Below, piece after piece: positions 50,288 through 59,456 of a stretch of DNA of 64,000 nucleotides. This stretch comes from Prevotella sp902465605 (GTDB lineage Bacteria; Bacteroidota; Bacteroidia; Bacteroidales; Bacteroidaceae). The notes beneath the pieces were generated by a model. It saw nothing but the letters and a program-made list of their open reading frames with translations, ran no database searches and was not told the DNA's origin. Position 1 is the first letter of the stretch. Every line of letters starts with the position of its first letter. Position numbers and translations under genes: made by a program. The stretch is from assembly GCA_902465605.1 (NCBI GenBank), contig CABQNT010000001.1:186001-250000 (forward strand), given 5' to 3'.

Positions 50288-51340
50288 CTACTCGCCTTCG
50301 CGTAAAAAGTCGAAGGCGTTTTTAATCTCTTCCATTGTCGCCGTCTGGTTGAGCTTGATGTCGCCCACGTCGGCAAGCAATGTGAAGTTTATCTCGTCAC
50401 CAAGATTCTTCTTGTCGTGGTGCATCAAGGCGATGAGCTCGTCGTAGTCGTCGCATGTAAAGGGCAACTGTCCATACCACTCTTTAATGAACCTGACCGC
50501 TTGCCGCATCTTCTCCGTGGGGAAGCCGCACTTGACGCAGCTCAGGTACAACTCGCAAACCAGGCCATAGGCCACCGCATAACCATGTAAAACAGGCTTT
50601 CGTTTCAGCGACCACGACTCGAACGCATGACCGAAAGTGTGTCCGAGGTTCAGCGCCTTGCGTATGTTCTGCTCAAAAGGGTCGCGTGTCACCACCTTTT
50701 CTTTCACGGCAACCGAGGCGGCAATCATTCCTTGCAGTTGCTGGAAATCGATGTCACCGCTCAAGTCGAACGTCAATAATTCACCCATCATCTTGTCGTT
50801 GCTGATCAAGCCGTGTTTCAACATCTCCGCATAGCCGCTGCGCAGGTTTTCCAGGTCAAGCGTTTGCAGGAAGGGGGCGTGTAGGATGACGAATTTAGCG
50901 TCATTGAACACCCCTATCTCATTCTTCAGTCCCCCGTAGTTGATGCCCGTCTTGCCACCCACGGAGGCGTCGACCATGGCCAGCAGGGTGGTGGGGATGT
51001 TGATGAAGCGAATGCCGCGTTTGAAGGTAGAGGCGGCGAATCCGCCAAGGTCTGTCACCATACCGCCCCCCAGGTTGATGACGCATGAGTGACGGGTGGC
51101 TCTTCCTTCTTGCAGTGCCGTCCATATCTTTTCCACCGACCGCAAGTCTTTGTGAACGTCAGAAGCGGGGATGGTGATGAGCTGCGCGCCCATCAACGTG
51201 TCAAACTCGCGAATCTTCGGCCAACAATGTTCGGCGGTCACGTCGTCCGCAACGACGAACACACGGTCGGGTTGGCATGCTGCAATCGTCTTGGATAGGT
51301 CAGTTTGCAAATGTTTAGATAGGATAATCTTTTGTTTCAT
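50288..51340 (-). CDS. aroB: 3-Dehydroquinate synthase
   Basis: 350-aa NAD- and metal-dependent shikimate-pathway enzyme turning DAHP into 3-dehydroquinate. Marks: VINLGGGMVTDLGGFAAS (NAD/phosphate loop), the following FINIPTTLLAMVDASVGGKTGIN, the metal Glu in GYAEMLKHGL, and His in LGHTFGHAFE. Complete. Convergent with menE, 58 bp apart. Chorismate from this pathway also feeds MenF. Possible -7 box TATATTTG at 51359-51366 (minus). Confidence 0.97.
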   Translation of the reverse strand: MKQKIILSKHLQTDLSKTIAACQPDRVFVVADDVTAEHCWPKIREFDTLMGAQLITIPASDVHKDLRSVEKIWTALQEGRATRHSCVINLGGGMVTDLGGFAASTFKRGIRFINIPTTLLAMVDASVGGKTGINYGGLKNEIGVFNDAKFVILHAPFLQTLDLENLRSGYAEMLKHGLISNDKMMGELLTFDLSGDIDFQQLQGMIAASVAVKEKVVTRDPFEQNIRKALNLGHTFGHAFESWSLKRKPVLHGYAVAYGLVCELYLSCVKCGFPTEKMRQAVRFIKEWYGQLPFTCDDYDELIALMHHDKKNLGDEINFTLLADVGDIKLNQTATMEEIKNAFDFLREGE

Positions 51341-51664
51341 CTTCTCTTTTTATGGTTACAAATATAATAAAAAAAGCAGATACCCATGCCGTTCGGGTGG
51401 TCTATTGAGCCTTGGCTCTTGCATTTAAGCAGATTATGCGGTATAAAGAAACAATCATTCCCTTTTGCATGAATGAAGAATAAAACTGCCATTTATGACA
51501 CGATGTGATAATATTGTTGGATGGTAACCAAAAATACTCGACTGCGTTAATAAACCTTTCATTTGTTAAATTCGTTCATTTTCTTTGACAAAACAAAATT
51601 GTAAAATAGAAAAAATGGATCGACTTTTAAGGCGTTCAAGGTCTTAAATTCATCATTTTGTACG

Positions 51665-51752
51665 CTATTCACATGGGTTTAATCGACTATTAGCATGCTT
51701 TTGCAGTCCAATTTACATGACTATGAGGCCCAATTTACATCCTATTGGAGGT
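51665..51752 (+). repeat. 22-bp intergenic array F (4 units)
   Basis: Units start at 51665, 51687, 51709 and 51731. Cores: CTATTCACATGGGTTT, CTATTAGCATGCTTTTG, CAATTTACATGACTATG, CAATTTACATCCTATTG. Confidence 0.76.
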
Positions 51753-52136
51753 CTTTTTTGCACCAAAAAAGGAATTTTTGTCCTCAAACACGATGTTTTT
51801 TAATTTCGATTTAGGTTTCAAAATCATATAAGTCACTAATAATCAAATAGATAATCAAACTCGTCCATAATGAGCTTATTTTCACCCGCAGAGTAAGTTG
51901 ATTGAAAAAACGCCCGGCATTTGTGTTAAAAAAACGTTGTGCCACACGAGATATCACTGATAAAACGTTCCGTTTGTTTAGAAACAATAAGCACCTTTGT
52001 TTCATGAAAGTGCCGTGTGAATTGAGCCGTCTTTTCAACATGCTGCCGCTATGATTTAGAGGTAGGCGATAGGAAAAATACAGGTATTTCCCCCATCACA
52101 GTAGGAAAAACCCTACGCAGCAATAGTGAAAACATC

Positions 52137-52168
52137 TTTGGGGATGCTGAATCTATTATGTATTTTTG
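52137..52168 (+). promoter_or_regulatory. Promoter of the lipoprotein gene at 52206
   Basis: TTTG (52137-52140), 20 bp, TATTTTTG (52161-52168): both boxes near consensus, leader about 30 nt. Confidence 0.65.
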
Positions 52169-52205
52169 CAATAAATAAAAATATGAAACTTAAAAATATA
52201 CGACG

Positions 52206-52733
52206 ATGAAAAAGATGATGAAATTATTACCTATCGTGTTAATGGCACTCTTCACGGTCAGCGTTACCTCATGTAGCGACGACAATGATTATTATTATGA
52301 AGAACCTTACGATAATTCGCAGGACGTGCTGTATGAGATGGCACAGACGCTGCGTGGACATTGGACGGGAAAGACGGCTGCTCGCTTTAGAGATCATGGA
52401 CAGTTGCGGGAAGAGGTGTACGATACCGACATAGAATTTGATATGTACGATTCCAACTCGCGCAATGGTCGTGGCCGTCAGGTAGATTATTTCAATGGGG
52501 AAGTGGTTTGGGATAGAGTGTTCTCTTGGGCAATCGATTCTCGATCGGGAGACATCATTATTACCTATGATGGTGAAAATGGGCAGAAATTCCAGATGAT
52601 TATCGATTATGACGATATGAAGCTCGATGACCGCACGTTCTCTGGTGTGATGGTTGGCAACGGTGAGTCGGATGAGTTTGCCTACACACGCTATACCTAT
52701 GCCAAGAAGGTGACGATGGATTTTGAAGAGTGA
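52206..52733 (+). CDS. Surface-type lipoprotein of unknown function
   Basis: 175 aa. The signal peptide ends VTSCSDDNDYYYEE: lipidated Cys followed by Ser-Asp-Asp, which resembles the Bacteroidota lipoprotein export signal for the cell surface. The mature part is a small acidic beta-rich domain (LRGHWTGKTAARFRDHG, YDTDIEFDMYDS, IIITYDGENGQKFQM, FAYTRYTYAKK), with a pattern like single-domain lipocalin-like Bacteroidota lipoproteins, but I do not recognise the family. Not in an operon. Could work with the nuclease locus downstream, but nothing proves it. Confidence 0.75.
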   Translation: MKKMMKLLPIVLMALFTVSVTSCSDDNDYYYEEPYDNSQDVLYEMAQTLRGHWTGKTAARFRDHGQLREEVYDTDIEFDMYDSNSRNGRGRQVDYFNGEVVWDRVFSWAIDSRSGDIIITYDGENGQKFQMIIDYDDMKLDDRTFSGVMVGNGESDEFAYTRYTYAKKVTMDFEE

Positions 52734-52769
52734 TGAAGTTGAGCCGGGGCCGGTTGCCATCGCTGGTGA

Positions 52770-53690
52770 TTAGGGCAACCCCCAGGCTCGTTGCACTTTC
52801 TCTACCGGTAATGTTTCTACTCGGCGTTCGATGGCGTCGGGTAGGTTGCAGAAAAAGTCGATGCCGGTCTTTTGTTCCAGCTCGTGGATGTTGACAACGT
52901 ATTTGCCGAGCGATGTATCACCGTTGGCCTCGTGTTCCACCCAGAAACCGAGAGCTTTGTAGCCCATCTTGTTCTTGCACAACACGGCCATGAAGAAGTA
53001 TTTGGGTACGATGAGCCCTTGACCGAGGGTGGTCAGTATTTGGTTGGGGTTGTCTATCGTTCCACCTTTGCACACGTACAGCGTGTCACGAAAACTGTCT
53101 TGATTCCACGATCTTATTTGTGCTTCCATGTTCTTCCAAACTCCATCATTGAAGGCGTGTACTTGTGGCATCATGTTGGAGAGATAGAAGGTTTGGATGT
53201 TGGCTTCTCTTGATCCCAGACGGTCGGCCGAGGGGCAGATGTGGCCATGGTCGTAGCCTGTACGCCAAAATGGGTCTCTGTCAAGCTGGTAGGCAGAGGG
53301 AATATTCTCGTCGCGTGGGTATTGGTTGGTATCCGATCGGTAACGGCTGGTATGGGCTTCGCTAACGCCTCGGTACATCTGGTAGCAGCTCCAGCGTAGT
53401 GATTTCTTGCTGATGTCCCATTCGGTAGAGTAGTTTACGCCACGTTCGCCAGTACGTTTGTTGAGCAGAGCCTTGTGCACGATGATCATGCTGCTACCTC
53501 CTTTCACTTTTGGGAACTCCAAACGACTGACCTCAGGAGGCATCATGGGGTTGCCAACGGTGGACACGCCGATATATTGATTGGCGTTGACGTTGGCTTC
53601 AGCAGACTCTTTTGAACCATTGTCGTCACTGCATGATGCCAGTGCGAGGATGGCGAAGAGTGGAAACAGAAAATGGTTGAATTTGTTCAT
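52770..53690 (-). CDS. DNA/RNA non-specific endonuclease lipoprotein (NUC family)
   Basis: 306 aa from the ATG opening the signal peptide; an ATG 45 bp upstream is unlikely. Lipobox LALASC (Cys20) followed by Ser-Asp-Asp, again surface-export-like. The beta-beta-alpha-metal nuclease domain covers about 65-290: the catalytic motif is DHGHICPSADR (147-157; His150 as base, with DHG in place of the usual DRG), and the metal Asn lies in NMMPQVHAFNDGVW. Such enzymes cleave DNA and RNA without sequence preference and are used by oral Prevotella to degrade extracellular DNA. Together with the TonB locus below it suggests nucleic-acid scavenging. Confidence 0.92.
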   Translation of the reverse strand: MNKFNHFLFPLFAILALASCSDDNGSKESAEANVNANQYIGVSTVGNPMMPPEVSRLEFPKVKGGSSMIIVHKALLNKRTGERGVNYSTEWDISKKSLRWSCYQMYRGVSEAHTSRYRSDTNQYPRDENIPSAYQLDRDPFWRTGYDHGHICPSADRLGSREANIQTFYLSNMMPQVHAFNDGVWKNMEAQIRSWNQDSFRDTLYVCKGGTIDNPNQILTTLGQGLIVPKYFFMAVLCKNKMGYKALGFWVEHEANGDTSLGKYVVNIHELEQKTGIDFFCNLPDAIERRVETLPVEKVQRAWGLP

Positions 53691-53710
53691 CGGCGTGTGG
53701 TGGAATGAAA

Positions 53711-53754
53711 AAAGTGCGACCGACCGTATATGCAACTACGCCCGAACGCACTTT
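53711..53754 (-). terminator. Terminator of the L31 gene
   Basis: Minus-strand AAAGTGCG / CGCACTTT stem followed by TTTTTTC, 27 bp after the L31 stop. Confidence 0.78.
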
Positions 53755-53780
53755 CTTGTCGTCAAAAAAAGTTTTGTATC

Positions 53781-54032
53781 TTATTTCTGAATCTTACCGT
53801 AACGGTTCATGAAGCGGTCTACGCGACCTGCCGTGTCAACAAGTTTGCTCTTACCGGTATAGAATGGGTGTGAGCTGCTTGAGATTTCTACTTTTACCAC
53901 TGGGTAAGTTTCGCCTTCAAATTCTACTGTCTCGTTACTCTTGCATGTAGACTTTGTAAGGAACATATCGCCGTTGGACATATCTTTGAATACGACGGGG
54001 CGATAGTTTTCTGGATGAATTCCTTTTTTCAT
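53781..54032 (-). CDS. rpmE2: Ribosomal protein L31, type B
   Basis: 83-aa 50S subunit protein. Starts MKKGIHPENYRPVVFKD and lacks the CxxC zinc cysteines, so it is the zinc-independent B type. It has the insertion typical of this form (FEGETYPVVKVEISSSSHPFYTGK) and ends DRFMNRYGK. Own promoter TACTTTTG at 54081-54088 (minus), and own terminator. The B type often replaces the zinc form; here it may be the only copy, which the window cannot show. Confidence 0.97.
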   Translation of the reverse strand: MKKGIHPENYRPVVFKDMSNGDMFLTKSTCKSNETVEFEGETYPVVKVEISSSSHPFYTGKSKLVDTAGRVDRFMNRYGKIQK

Positions 54033-54128
54033 TTTGATTTCTTATTGAATATAATTGAATTAACTAAGCTATATGGGCTGCAAAAGTACGAAGAATTTCG
54101 CATCCCACCAAATTATCTTTGCAGTTTT

Positions 54129-55760
54129 TTATTTCGCATATGTAATGGTGATAGCACTGATGCGCAACTGTGTACCTCCCTTGTTTTCTGTAAAATCATT
54201 TACCAATGTAACTGTTGAGTTGCTCAATGGTTCAAATTTAACGTTCGTATCGTTGACTTTCTTGATAGGTACTTGTGCCGTTCCATTCAGCATATAAGCT
54301 TTGTCATTGCCATTGAACAACTTGCCACCGAATCCGTCTGTCGTTTTGATGCTAACCGACACGATTGTTTTCTTGGCTTTGATAATCATGGTGTTCTTTG
54401 CATACAGTCGCACAGCAGCATATTTTGGACCATAGTAAGCTGGTGGGGTAGTGCCCTCGCCTTGACCGAATGTAATTACGGTTCCATCGGTATAGGTGTA
54501 CGAAGTTGCTGGCTTCTTGTCCTCAAATTTCATGTTAGCTGCCTGAATAGTAATGCTTTCTCCTGCGTCTGGTGTAACGGAGGGCTCGTCAGGTGTGCCA
54601 CCTTCAGAAACGGTACCTTCTTTTACCGTGAGATTCTTCACCTCCCAAGTGGCAGAATTGGTGTTACAAGCGTATTTGAGGGCAATCACTACTTTTCCTT
54701 TGCCTTGCATTTCTTTTGGTAAGTTGACTGAAAACTTATAGAATGTTGTCCAGTCTGTTCCCTCCTTCAATGTCCCTGTGATGTCAGTCCATTTGGTGGT
54801 GAGTGGGTCTCCTGTGTATTCATCGGTCACCAGTACTTGGTTGGCTACGCCCTCTTTGGGCTTTCCATTGAACGTAGCATAACGAAGTATGTATTCAAAC
54901 GAAACATGTGTACCTTTGCTTGCAGTCATGTCCATGGGTTTGGACACAATGTAAGCTTCAGAGGGGGTTGTTTTCTTACTGCCACTGTCATAGCCTGTCG
55001 CCTTTGCTGTCTTGAAGTCAATAATCCAAGGTAATCCTTTTGCTTTAATAGCATTGAAAACTCCGAAGGAAGTTGCAAACGACTCGTTGATATAAGTGCC
55101 ATTCACAGGTTTCAGTACATCAGGCTTTGGTTCGTCTGGCGTTTCTGGATTTTCTGTTACTTCCCCTTCTTTTACCGTAACATTCTTCACTTCCCATGTA
55201 CGTGAACCTTTGTCCGTTGCCGAATAATAGAAGGCAATACGTACTTTATCCCTTCCGATATAGGCAGCTGGAAGATTCTTTGCGTAGGTAGCGAAAGTGG
55301 TCCAATCAGTCCCTTGCGTCAGTTTTCCAGTGATGTCTTCCCACTCTGTTTTTGTAGGGTCGCCCGTATAGTTTGAAGTAATCAGTACTTTGTCAACTCC
55401 GTCTCTGTTCATATACTGAATGATATATTCAAACTTGAGGTAGGCACCTTTCGATTTTGATAGATTGATTTCAGGCGAAATCAGGTAACTCTCCGAGGGA
55501 GTATTCTTCTTACTATTGTTATCGTAGCCCGAAGCCTTGGCAGTTTTGAAGTCAATTTTCCATGGCGTACCCATTTGGGTGATGACTTTAAAATTCCCCA
55601 TACTTGTTGAGAAAGCCTCATGGAGGTACTCGCCAGGGGTTTCTTCATTGCTTCCGTTGTTGTCCTTTGGTAGCTCGTAGGGTGCTGGTACGTCTTCGCA
55701 GCTGCTCAATGTGAATGCTGTGAAAACGATAGCAGCGAGAGAATAAAGTAACTTTTTCAT
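54129..55760 (-). CDS. Lipoprotein with two choice-of-anchor J domains
   Basis: 543 aa. Start at the ATG of MKKLLYSLAAIVFTAF; lipobox LSSC followed by Glu-Asp. Two tandem homologous domains (about 40-205 and 220-395) start HEAFSTSMGNF and NESFATSFGVF, share PWxIDFKTAKA-GYD, TPSE-Y and WEVKN-TVKEG, and match choice-of-anchor J beta-sandwich domains. A third domain (about 410-543) is another beta-sandwich with QAANMKFEDKK and LRISAITITY. Third gene after the TonB receptor and the DUF5689 gene, same strand. Likely a surface binding protein. Ligand unknown; nucleic acid is inferred from neighbours. Confidence 0.86.
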   Translation of the reverse strand: MKKLLYSLAAIVFTAFTLSSCEDVPAPYELPKDNNGSNEETPGEYLHEAFSTSMGNFKVITQMGTPWKIDFKTAKASGYDNNSKKNTPSESYLISPEINLSKSKGAYLKFEYIIQYMNRDGVDKVLITSNYTGDPTKTEWEDITGKLTQGTDWTTFATYAKNLPAAYIGRDKVRIAFYYSATDKGSRTWEVKNVTVKEGEVTENPETPDEPKPDVLKPVNGTYINESFATSFGVFNAIKAKGLPWIIDFKTAKATGYDSGSKKTTPSEAYIVSKPMDMTASKGTHVSFEYILRYATFNGKPKEGVANQVLVTDEYTGDPLTTKWTDITGTLKEGTDWTTFYKFSVNLPKEMQGKGKVVIALKYACNTNSATWEVKNLTVKEGTVSEGGTPDEPSVTPDAGESITIQAANMKFEDKKPATSYTYTDGTVITFGQGEGTTPPAYYGPKYAAVRLYAKNTMIIKAKKTIVSVSIKTTDGFGGKLFNGNDKAYMLNGTAQVPIKKVNDTNVKFEPLSNSTVTLVNDFTENKGGTQLRISAITITYAK

Positions 55761-55855
55761 CTTTATGTCTTTTGTATTATGGTTCATAATGAATTGATGG
55801 TGTAAGCTTATTTTGTCTGTGGGCTATTTCTTGCGCCCGTGCATTTCATGTTGTC

Positions 55856-56713
55856 CTATTTTGCGGGCTTGATGTCGTCAGCCGAACGCAATAAGATTTG
55901 CCATGTATTGCGGAATCTTGTAAAGACGCCTGTAATGTCTACCGCTCCTGTAGGCATGGGTTGATTTGCAAAATCTGCAAAGGTGCTGGTACGCACCACC
56001 ATTGTTTTGCTATTGATACCCTTCAGTGTGCGGTTGGCAGCATTAGCAATAAGGTCGATGCTCTTATCCTTTGGGGCAAATACGGCTTTGCCGTTGGCTC
56101 CTTCTAACTGTACATTCTTGAGCGTCATCAGCATACCACTATTGTTTGTTAGATATTGCTGATTGCTCATTTTACTTTGGTCAAAGATAGTAGGCTTCAC
56201 TTTTTCAGGTTGAGGTGTGCCCAACAATTTGAAATGACTCATCCACACAAACCTATTCATGCGTCCCACTTTTGGTGAACCATCACGCTTATTGATGTAT
56301 ATACCTCCTACTTGTGCCTGACTGCCATATCCTCCTATGATGAGTCCTTTGAGTGATATCAGCACCTCTTGACCAACGGGAAGGTAACCGTAAAGACCAC
56401 CTTGTGCTACCGAGATAAGTATAGCACCCGTTTCATCTTGCATTGCAAACTGATTGTAGATGTTGCCTTCCACGTCATTTCCTGTTACCCAACCCTTGAT
56501 TTGGATGTCTTCTGTAATTTCTTCTAAACCACTTGCGGCAATTATTCCTTGGTATTGCTCTTTCAATTGGGCAATGCTTAGCACCTTTGTTTCTGTGAGT
56601 TCACTGTTGCCGTAGGGCGACTGGTTCAACTGCGGTGCATCGTAATCGTCAGCCATGCAACCACTCAGGCATACACAAGCAAGTGCAATGACTATATATT
56701 TTATTTTCTTCAT
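55856..56713 (-). CDS. DUF5689 lipoprotein with OB-fold-like domain
   Basis: 285 aa. Lipobox LSGC followed by Met-Ala-Asp-Asp. Residues 50-150 read IQIKGWVTGNDVEGN, YNQFAMQDETGAILISV, VGQEVLISLKGLIIGGY: the five-strand pattern of the OB-fold seen in extracellular nucleases of the YhcR/ExeM type, here called DUF5689. Residues 150-280 form a second similar beta domain (VQLEGANGKAVF, VDITGVFTRFRNTWQIL). It lies 14 bp after the TonB receptor, so they are co-transcribed. An OB-fold suggests nucleic-acid binding, but this is inference. Confidence 0.87.
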   Translation of the reverse strand: MKKIKYIVIALACVCLSGCMADDYDAPQLNQSPYGNSELTETKVLSIAQLKEQYQGIIAASGLEEITEDIQIKGWVTGNDVEGNIYNQFAMQDETGAILISVAQGGLYGYLPVGQEVLISLKGLIIGGYGSQAQVGGIYINKRDGSPKVGRMNRFVWMSHFKLLGTPQPEKVKPTIFDQSKMSNQQYLTNNSGMLMTLKNVQLEGANGKAVFAPKDKSIDLIANAANRTLKGINSKTMVVRTSTFADFANQPMPTGAVDITGVFTRFRNTWQILLRSADDIKPAK

Positions 56714-56727
56714 GTCGTTGAGATTTA

Positions 56728-59286
56728 TTAGAATCTGTAAGATACTTGGAACATTCCGTTGATGCCGTAAGCATAATATTTCTTCGGATTGCGTGGAAAC
56801 TTGTATGTACGTGGATCTGTCGTCCCATCATCCTTCACTATGTAGTCGCTTCGGCTTTGTTCATAGCCTCCCGTTACGATGCGTTGATTGTTGAGAAGGT
56901 TGGTTACCATGAGGTTCAAGTTCAGCTGTCCTTTCTTCAACCGAATGCTCTTGCCAATGCTACCGTCTAACATGAAACCGCCTTTGCCTTTGGCTTGTTC
57001 GGGTATGATGTTATTTCCTTCATTATCACGCTTATTCTTTATACGTAACGTACTCTCATACCGATAACTTGGAGAATAGAATAAATAGATGCGATCGTAA
57101 TAGTTTCCGTTCAAATCCACAAACCATCCGCCTTGATGGAAACTCAATCCAAGACTTGCAGCAGTAAGCGGTGTTCCTCCTTCGCGCATACCTTTGTTGT
57201 ACACAGTCTCGTCCACGTATTTCGCTTCTGTTGAGTTGAGGTAGCGCACCTTGGCATTGTTGATGTTTTTAGCTTCACTCCATGTGCCGAGTGTGGTAAG
57301 ATCAAAATAGGATGCGAGCTTAAAGCGTGCCCCCAATTCTACACCGTACGCCTCTTTTTCAATGCCAGTCATCGAAACATAAGAGAAGGAATTGATGTCA
57401 TCCAAATAGAAGTTTTGCCATTCGGTAACATGATTCATCCTATTGTAGTAGGCGTTGATGTTGGCGTGTACCCATGCATTTTGGTATTGATAACCCAACT
57501 CACTACTGAAAACTTGTTGATTCTTGAGATTCAACACAAAGTCGTTGTTCATTTCGGGCGATGCAAAGGCAGTGCGTGCCGTTGGAGCGCGCCACTCATA
57601 TCCTGCTCCTACAGATACAATGTTGCCCAGTCCAGCATCCCATGTGATACTGGCTTTGCCGCCACCGTCTAAGAATTTGGCGTGTCCACTCTTGCCATAC
57701 GAATTTTCTGGGAACAATCCGTTGCGCATATAGCCTTGGCGTTGCATGTCTGTGCCGCCTACTTTTCCTGCAACCATGAGATGAAAGCGACCCATATTGG
57801 CTAAGTAATTGGTCCAAACAAGTGCTTTGTGAATCAGGATATCGTAATCGTAGCCAAACTTGTCGCCTTTACCTACCAAACGTCCTGTCCTATCTGCTCC
57901 CATTGTGTTAAGGTCGTATTGCACGGCATCGCTACTTTTAGGATAATAGCCTACGGCATAAGTGTTGATGTTGTGGAAACTGTTGGCACCCAACAAATCT
58001 TCCATTGTCTGATAATGCCCACCTTGGTTTCGACCTAATACAGCTCCAATGTTCCATGTCTGGTTCTTACTTAATTTTGTGGTAAGCGTTGACGCTAAAT
58101 TCATCACAAAGTTGTCATTGTGCTTGGCTTGTACGTAATACAGCGCGTCACTGCCTGTCTTGGCTGCTTGTTGATTTGCCCAGTACAATCGGTCCCATTT
58201 CACTTGGCGGTTTTCTTTTGCGGCTGTCCAGTAGTTGTACGCCTCATTCCATTCTAAGAAAGCAGCATGACTTTTAGCATTGCGGTTGGCTTCATCGCCC
58301 CAAACCTCATAATAGCTACTGGGAAGATTTTTCCAATAGTCGGGTTGTGGGTTCTCTGCGTTGTTATAGTTCAGCTTTGTGCTCTTATATTTGCTATATT
58401 TACCAAAGAGCGATGTGGTGAGTTTCGTGTCTTTAGCAATATCCCAGTCCCACGTGAGAAGGGCAGACGGAGCAAAATCGTTCACTACTCGTGAGTTTCT
58501 TATCTTTCCATTTTGATAACCCCAATAGGGATTGTAGTGGTAATTGTTAGCCAACCAGTAGGCTTCGTCTGTGGATGCGCCCTGCGATGCACGCTCAGTA
58601 GGGTTTCCCCATGTAGAGAACGACAGCGAATGTCCATTCGTCCACCGTTTTTGTATCGCTAAGAAATAGGAAAGCGAGTTATAAAAAGTTCCCTCTACGT
58701 ATCCTTTGTTCGCCCAGCGATAAGTAAGGTTGGCAGCTATTGCCCAACCGTTGGCATTGAATCCGGAGGCATAAGTGTACATGCCACGTGCCGAGTAATT
58801 GCGGTTGGCTGCTCCTAACGACAGTCTATTTCCTGCTGCCATGCTCCCTGCACGGAAGTCATAATTGTTGCTGCCAGCCAATCCATTCATGGCAAAGCTG
58901 TTGCTTTCAAAAGGCAGTGCAAAGTCAACGTTGCGGGTTTGTTGGTTCAGTCCGCCTATCATGGAATATCTAAACTGCCCACTCTCCATGTCGTTCATCG
59001 GTGCACCGTTGATGTACACGTCATTGTACTTCTGATTCAGTCCGCGGTAACGAAAGCGAACGGGGGAGAATAGATAGCCTACTCCGGAAGCATAGGCATT
59101 GGTGTTCGAGTTGAGGATGGTCACATTTTGGGTCATGTTGTCATCCTCGCCCAACTGTGCTTCCGTGAAAGTGAAAGCCGATTCGTCCACGAGGGGCGCC
59201 TTCTGCTGGTCGGTTTTGTCGTTTTGGGCATGAACCAACGATGCGAAACACAAGGCAAGAACGGCAAGCGTTAGCTTATTCTGCAT
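56728..59286 (-). CDS. TonB-dependent outer-membrane receptor
   Basis: 852 aa. The start is the ATG of MQNKLTLAVLALCFASLVHAQ; an upstream ATG at 59382 would add 32 residues before the signal peptide. It has a plug domain (about 40-180, with NDVYINGAPMNDMESGQFR) and a 22-strand barrel that ends in MFQVSYRF (C-terminal Phe). It lacks the carboxypeptidase-D prefix and the SusD partner of classical SusC systems. First gene of the DUF5689/choice-of-anchor operon, divergent from the secreted EEP nuclease-type gene. The transported solute is unknown; a nucleic-acid breakdown product or phosphate-related compound is inferred from the neighbours. Confidence 0.93.
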   Translation of the reverse strand: MQNKLTLAVLALCFASLVHAQNDKTDQQKAPLVDESAFTFTEAQLGEDDNMTQNVTILNSNTNAYASGVGYLFSPVRFRYRGLNQKYNDVYINGAPMNDMESGQFRYSMIGGLNQQTRNVDFALPFESNSFAMNGLAGSNNYDFRAGSMAAGNRLSLGAANRNYSARGMYTYASGFNANGWAIAANLTYRWANKGYVEGTFYNSLSYFLAIQKRWTNGHSLSFSTWGNPTERASQGASTDEAYWLANNYHYNPYWGYQNGKIRNSRVVNDFAPSALLTWDWDIAKDTKLTTSLFGKYSKYKSTKLNYNNAENPQPDYWKNLPSSYYEVWGDEANRNAKSHAAFLEWNEAYNYWTAAKENRQVKWDRLYWANQQAAKTGSDALYYVQAKHNDNFVMNLASTLTTKLSKNQTWNIGAVLGRNQGGHYQTMEDLLGANSFHNINTYAVGYYPKSSDAVQYDLNTMGADRTGRLVGKGDKFGYDYDILIHKALVWTNYLANMGRFHLMVAGKVGGTDMQRQGYMRNGLFPENSYGKSGHAKFLDGGGKASITWDAGLGNIVSVGAGYEWRAPTARTAFASPEMNNDFVLNLKNQQVFSSELGYQYQNAWVHANINAYYNRMNHVTEWQNFYLDDINSFSYVSMTGIEKEAYGVELGARFKLASYFDLTTLGTWSEAKNINNAKVRYLNSTEAKYVDETVYNKGMREGGTPLTAASLGLSFHQGGWFVDLNGNYYDRIYLFYSPSYRYESTLRIKNKRDNEGNNIIPEQAKGKGGFMLDGSIGKSIRLKKGQLNLNLMVTNLLNNQRIVTGGYEQSRSDYIVKDDGTTDPRTYKFPRNPKKYYAYGINGMFQVSYRF

Positions 59287-59407
59287 AATGGAAGATTTTC
59301 TGTGTGAATGATTTTCAGCTACAAAGTAACAAAATATATTTTGATGAATGAAATTTTCATGTCGTATTTTTTCTCTTTCCACCTTATTTTATTCGAAATA
59401 AATGACT

Positions 59408-59415
59408 TATCTTTG
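59408..59415 (+). promoter_or_regulatory. -7 box that decides the EEP gene start (TATCTTTG)
   Basis: TATCTTTG ends 11 bp before an in-frame ATG at 59427, which would be almost leaderless. The ATG at 59457, which opens a proper signal peptide, is preferred. Confidence 0.55.
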
Positions 59416-59456
59416 CAAAAGATAATATGCGTCATGTAAAAAACAAGAATATTAAG

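Larger units (their letters stand above)
51341..52205. other. Intergenic region with array element F
   Basis: Divergent spacer between aroB and a lipoprotein gene. It contains the leader TTGTAAAATAGAAAAAA (51600-51615), the 22-bp array (51665-51752), a partial GAGGTAG (52059-52065) and the lipoprotein promoter at 52137. A 76-codon minus-strand frame (51811-52041) has no recognisable features. About 300 bp (51755-52055) are A/T-rich and unexplained. Confidence 0.55.

Noticed and set aside
51811..52041. 76-codon minus-strand frame upstream of a lipoprotein gene
   Set aside because: No recognisable features, no promoter or ribosome site; A/T-rich intergenic composition.
56728..59286. Receptor as part of a SusC/SusD polysaccharide utilisation locus
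   Set aside because: No SusD-like gene, no carboxypeptidase-D prefix on the receptor and no glycoside hydrolases nearby.
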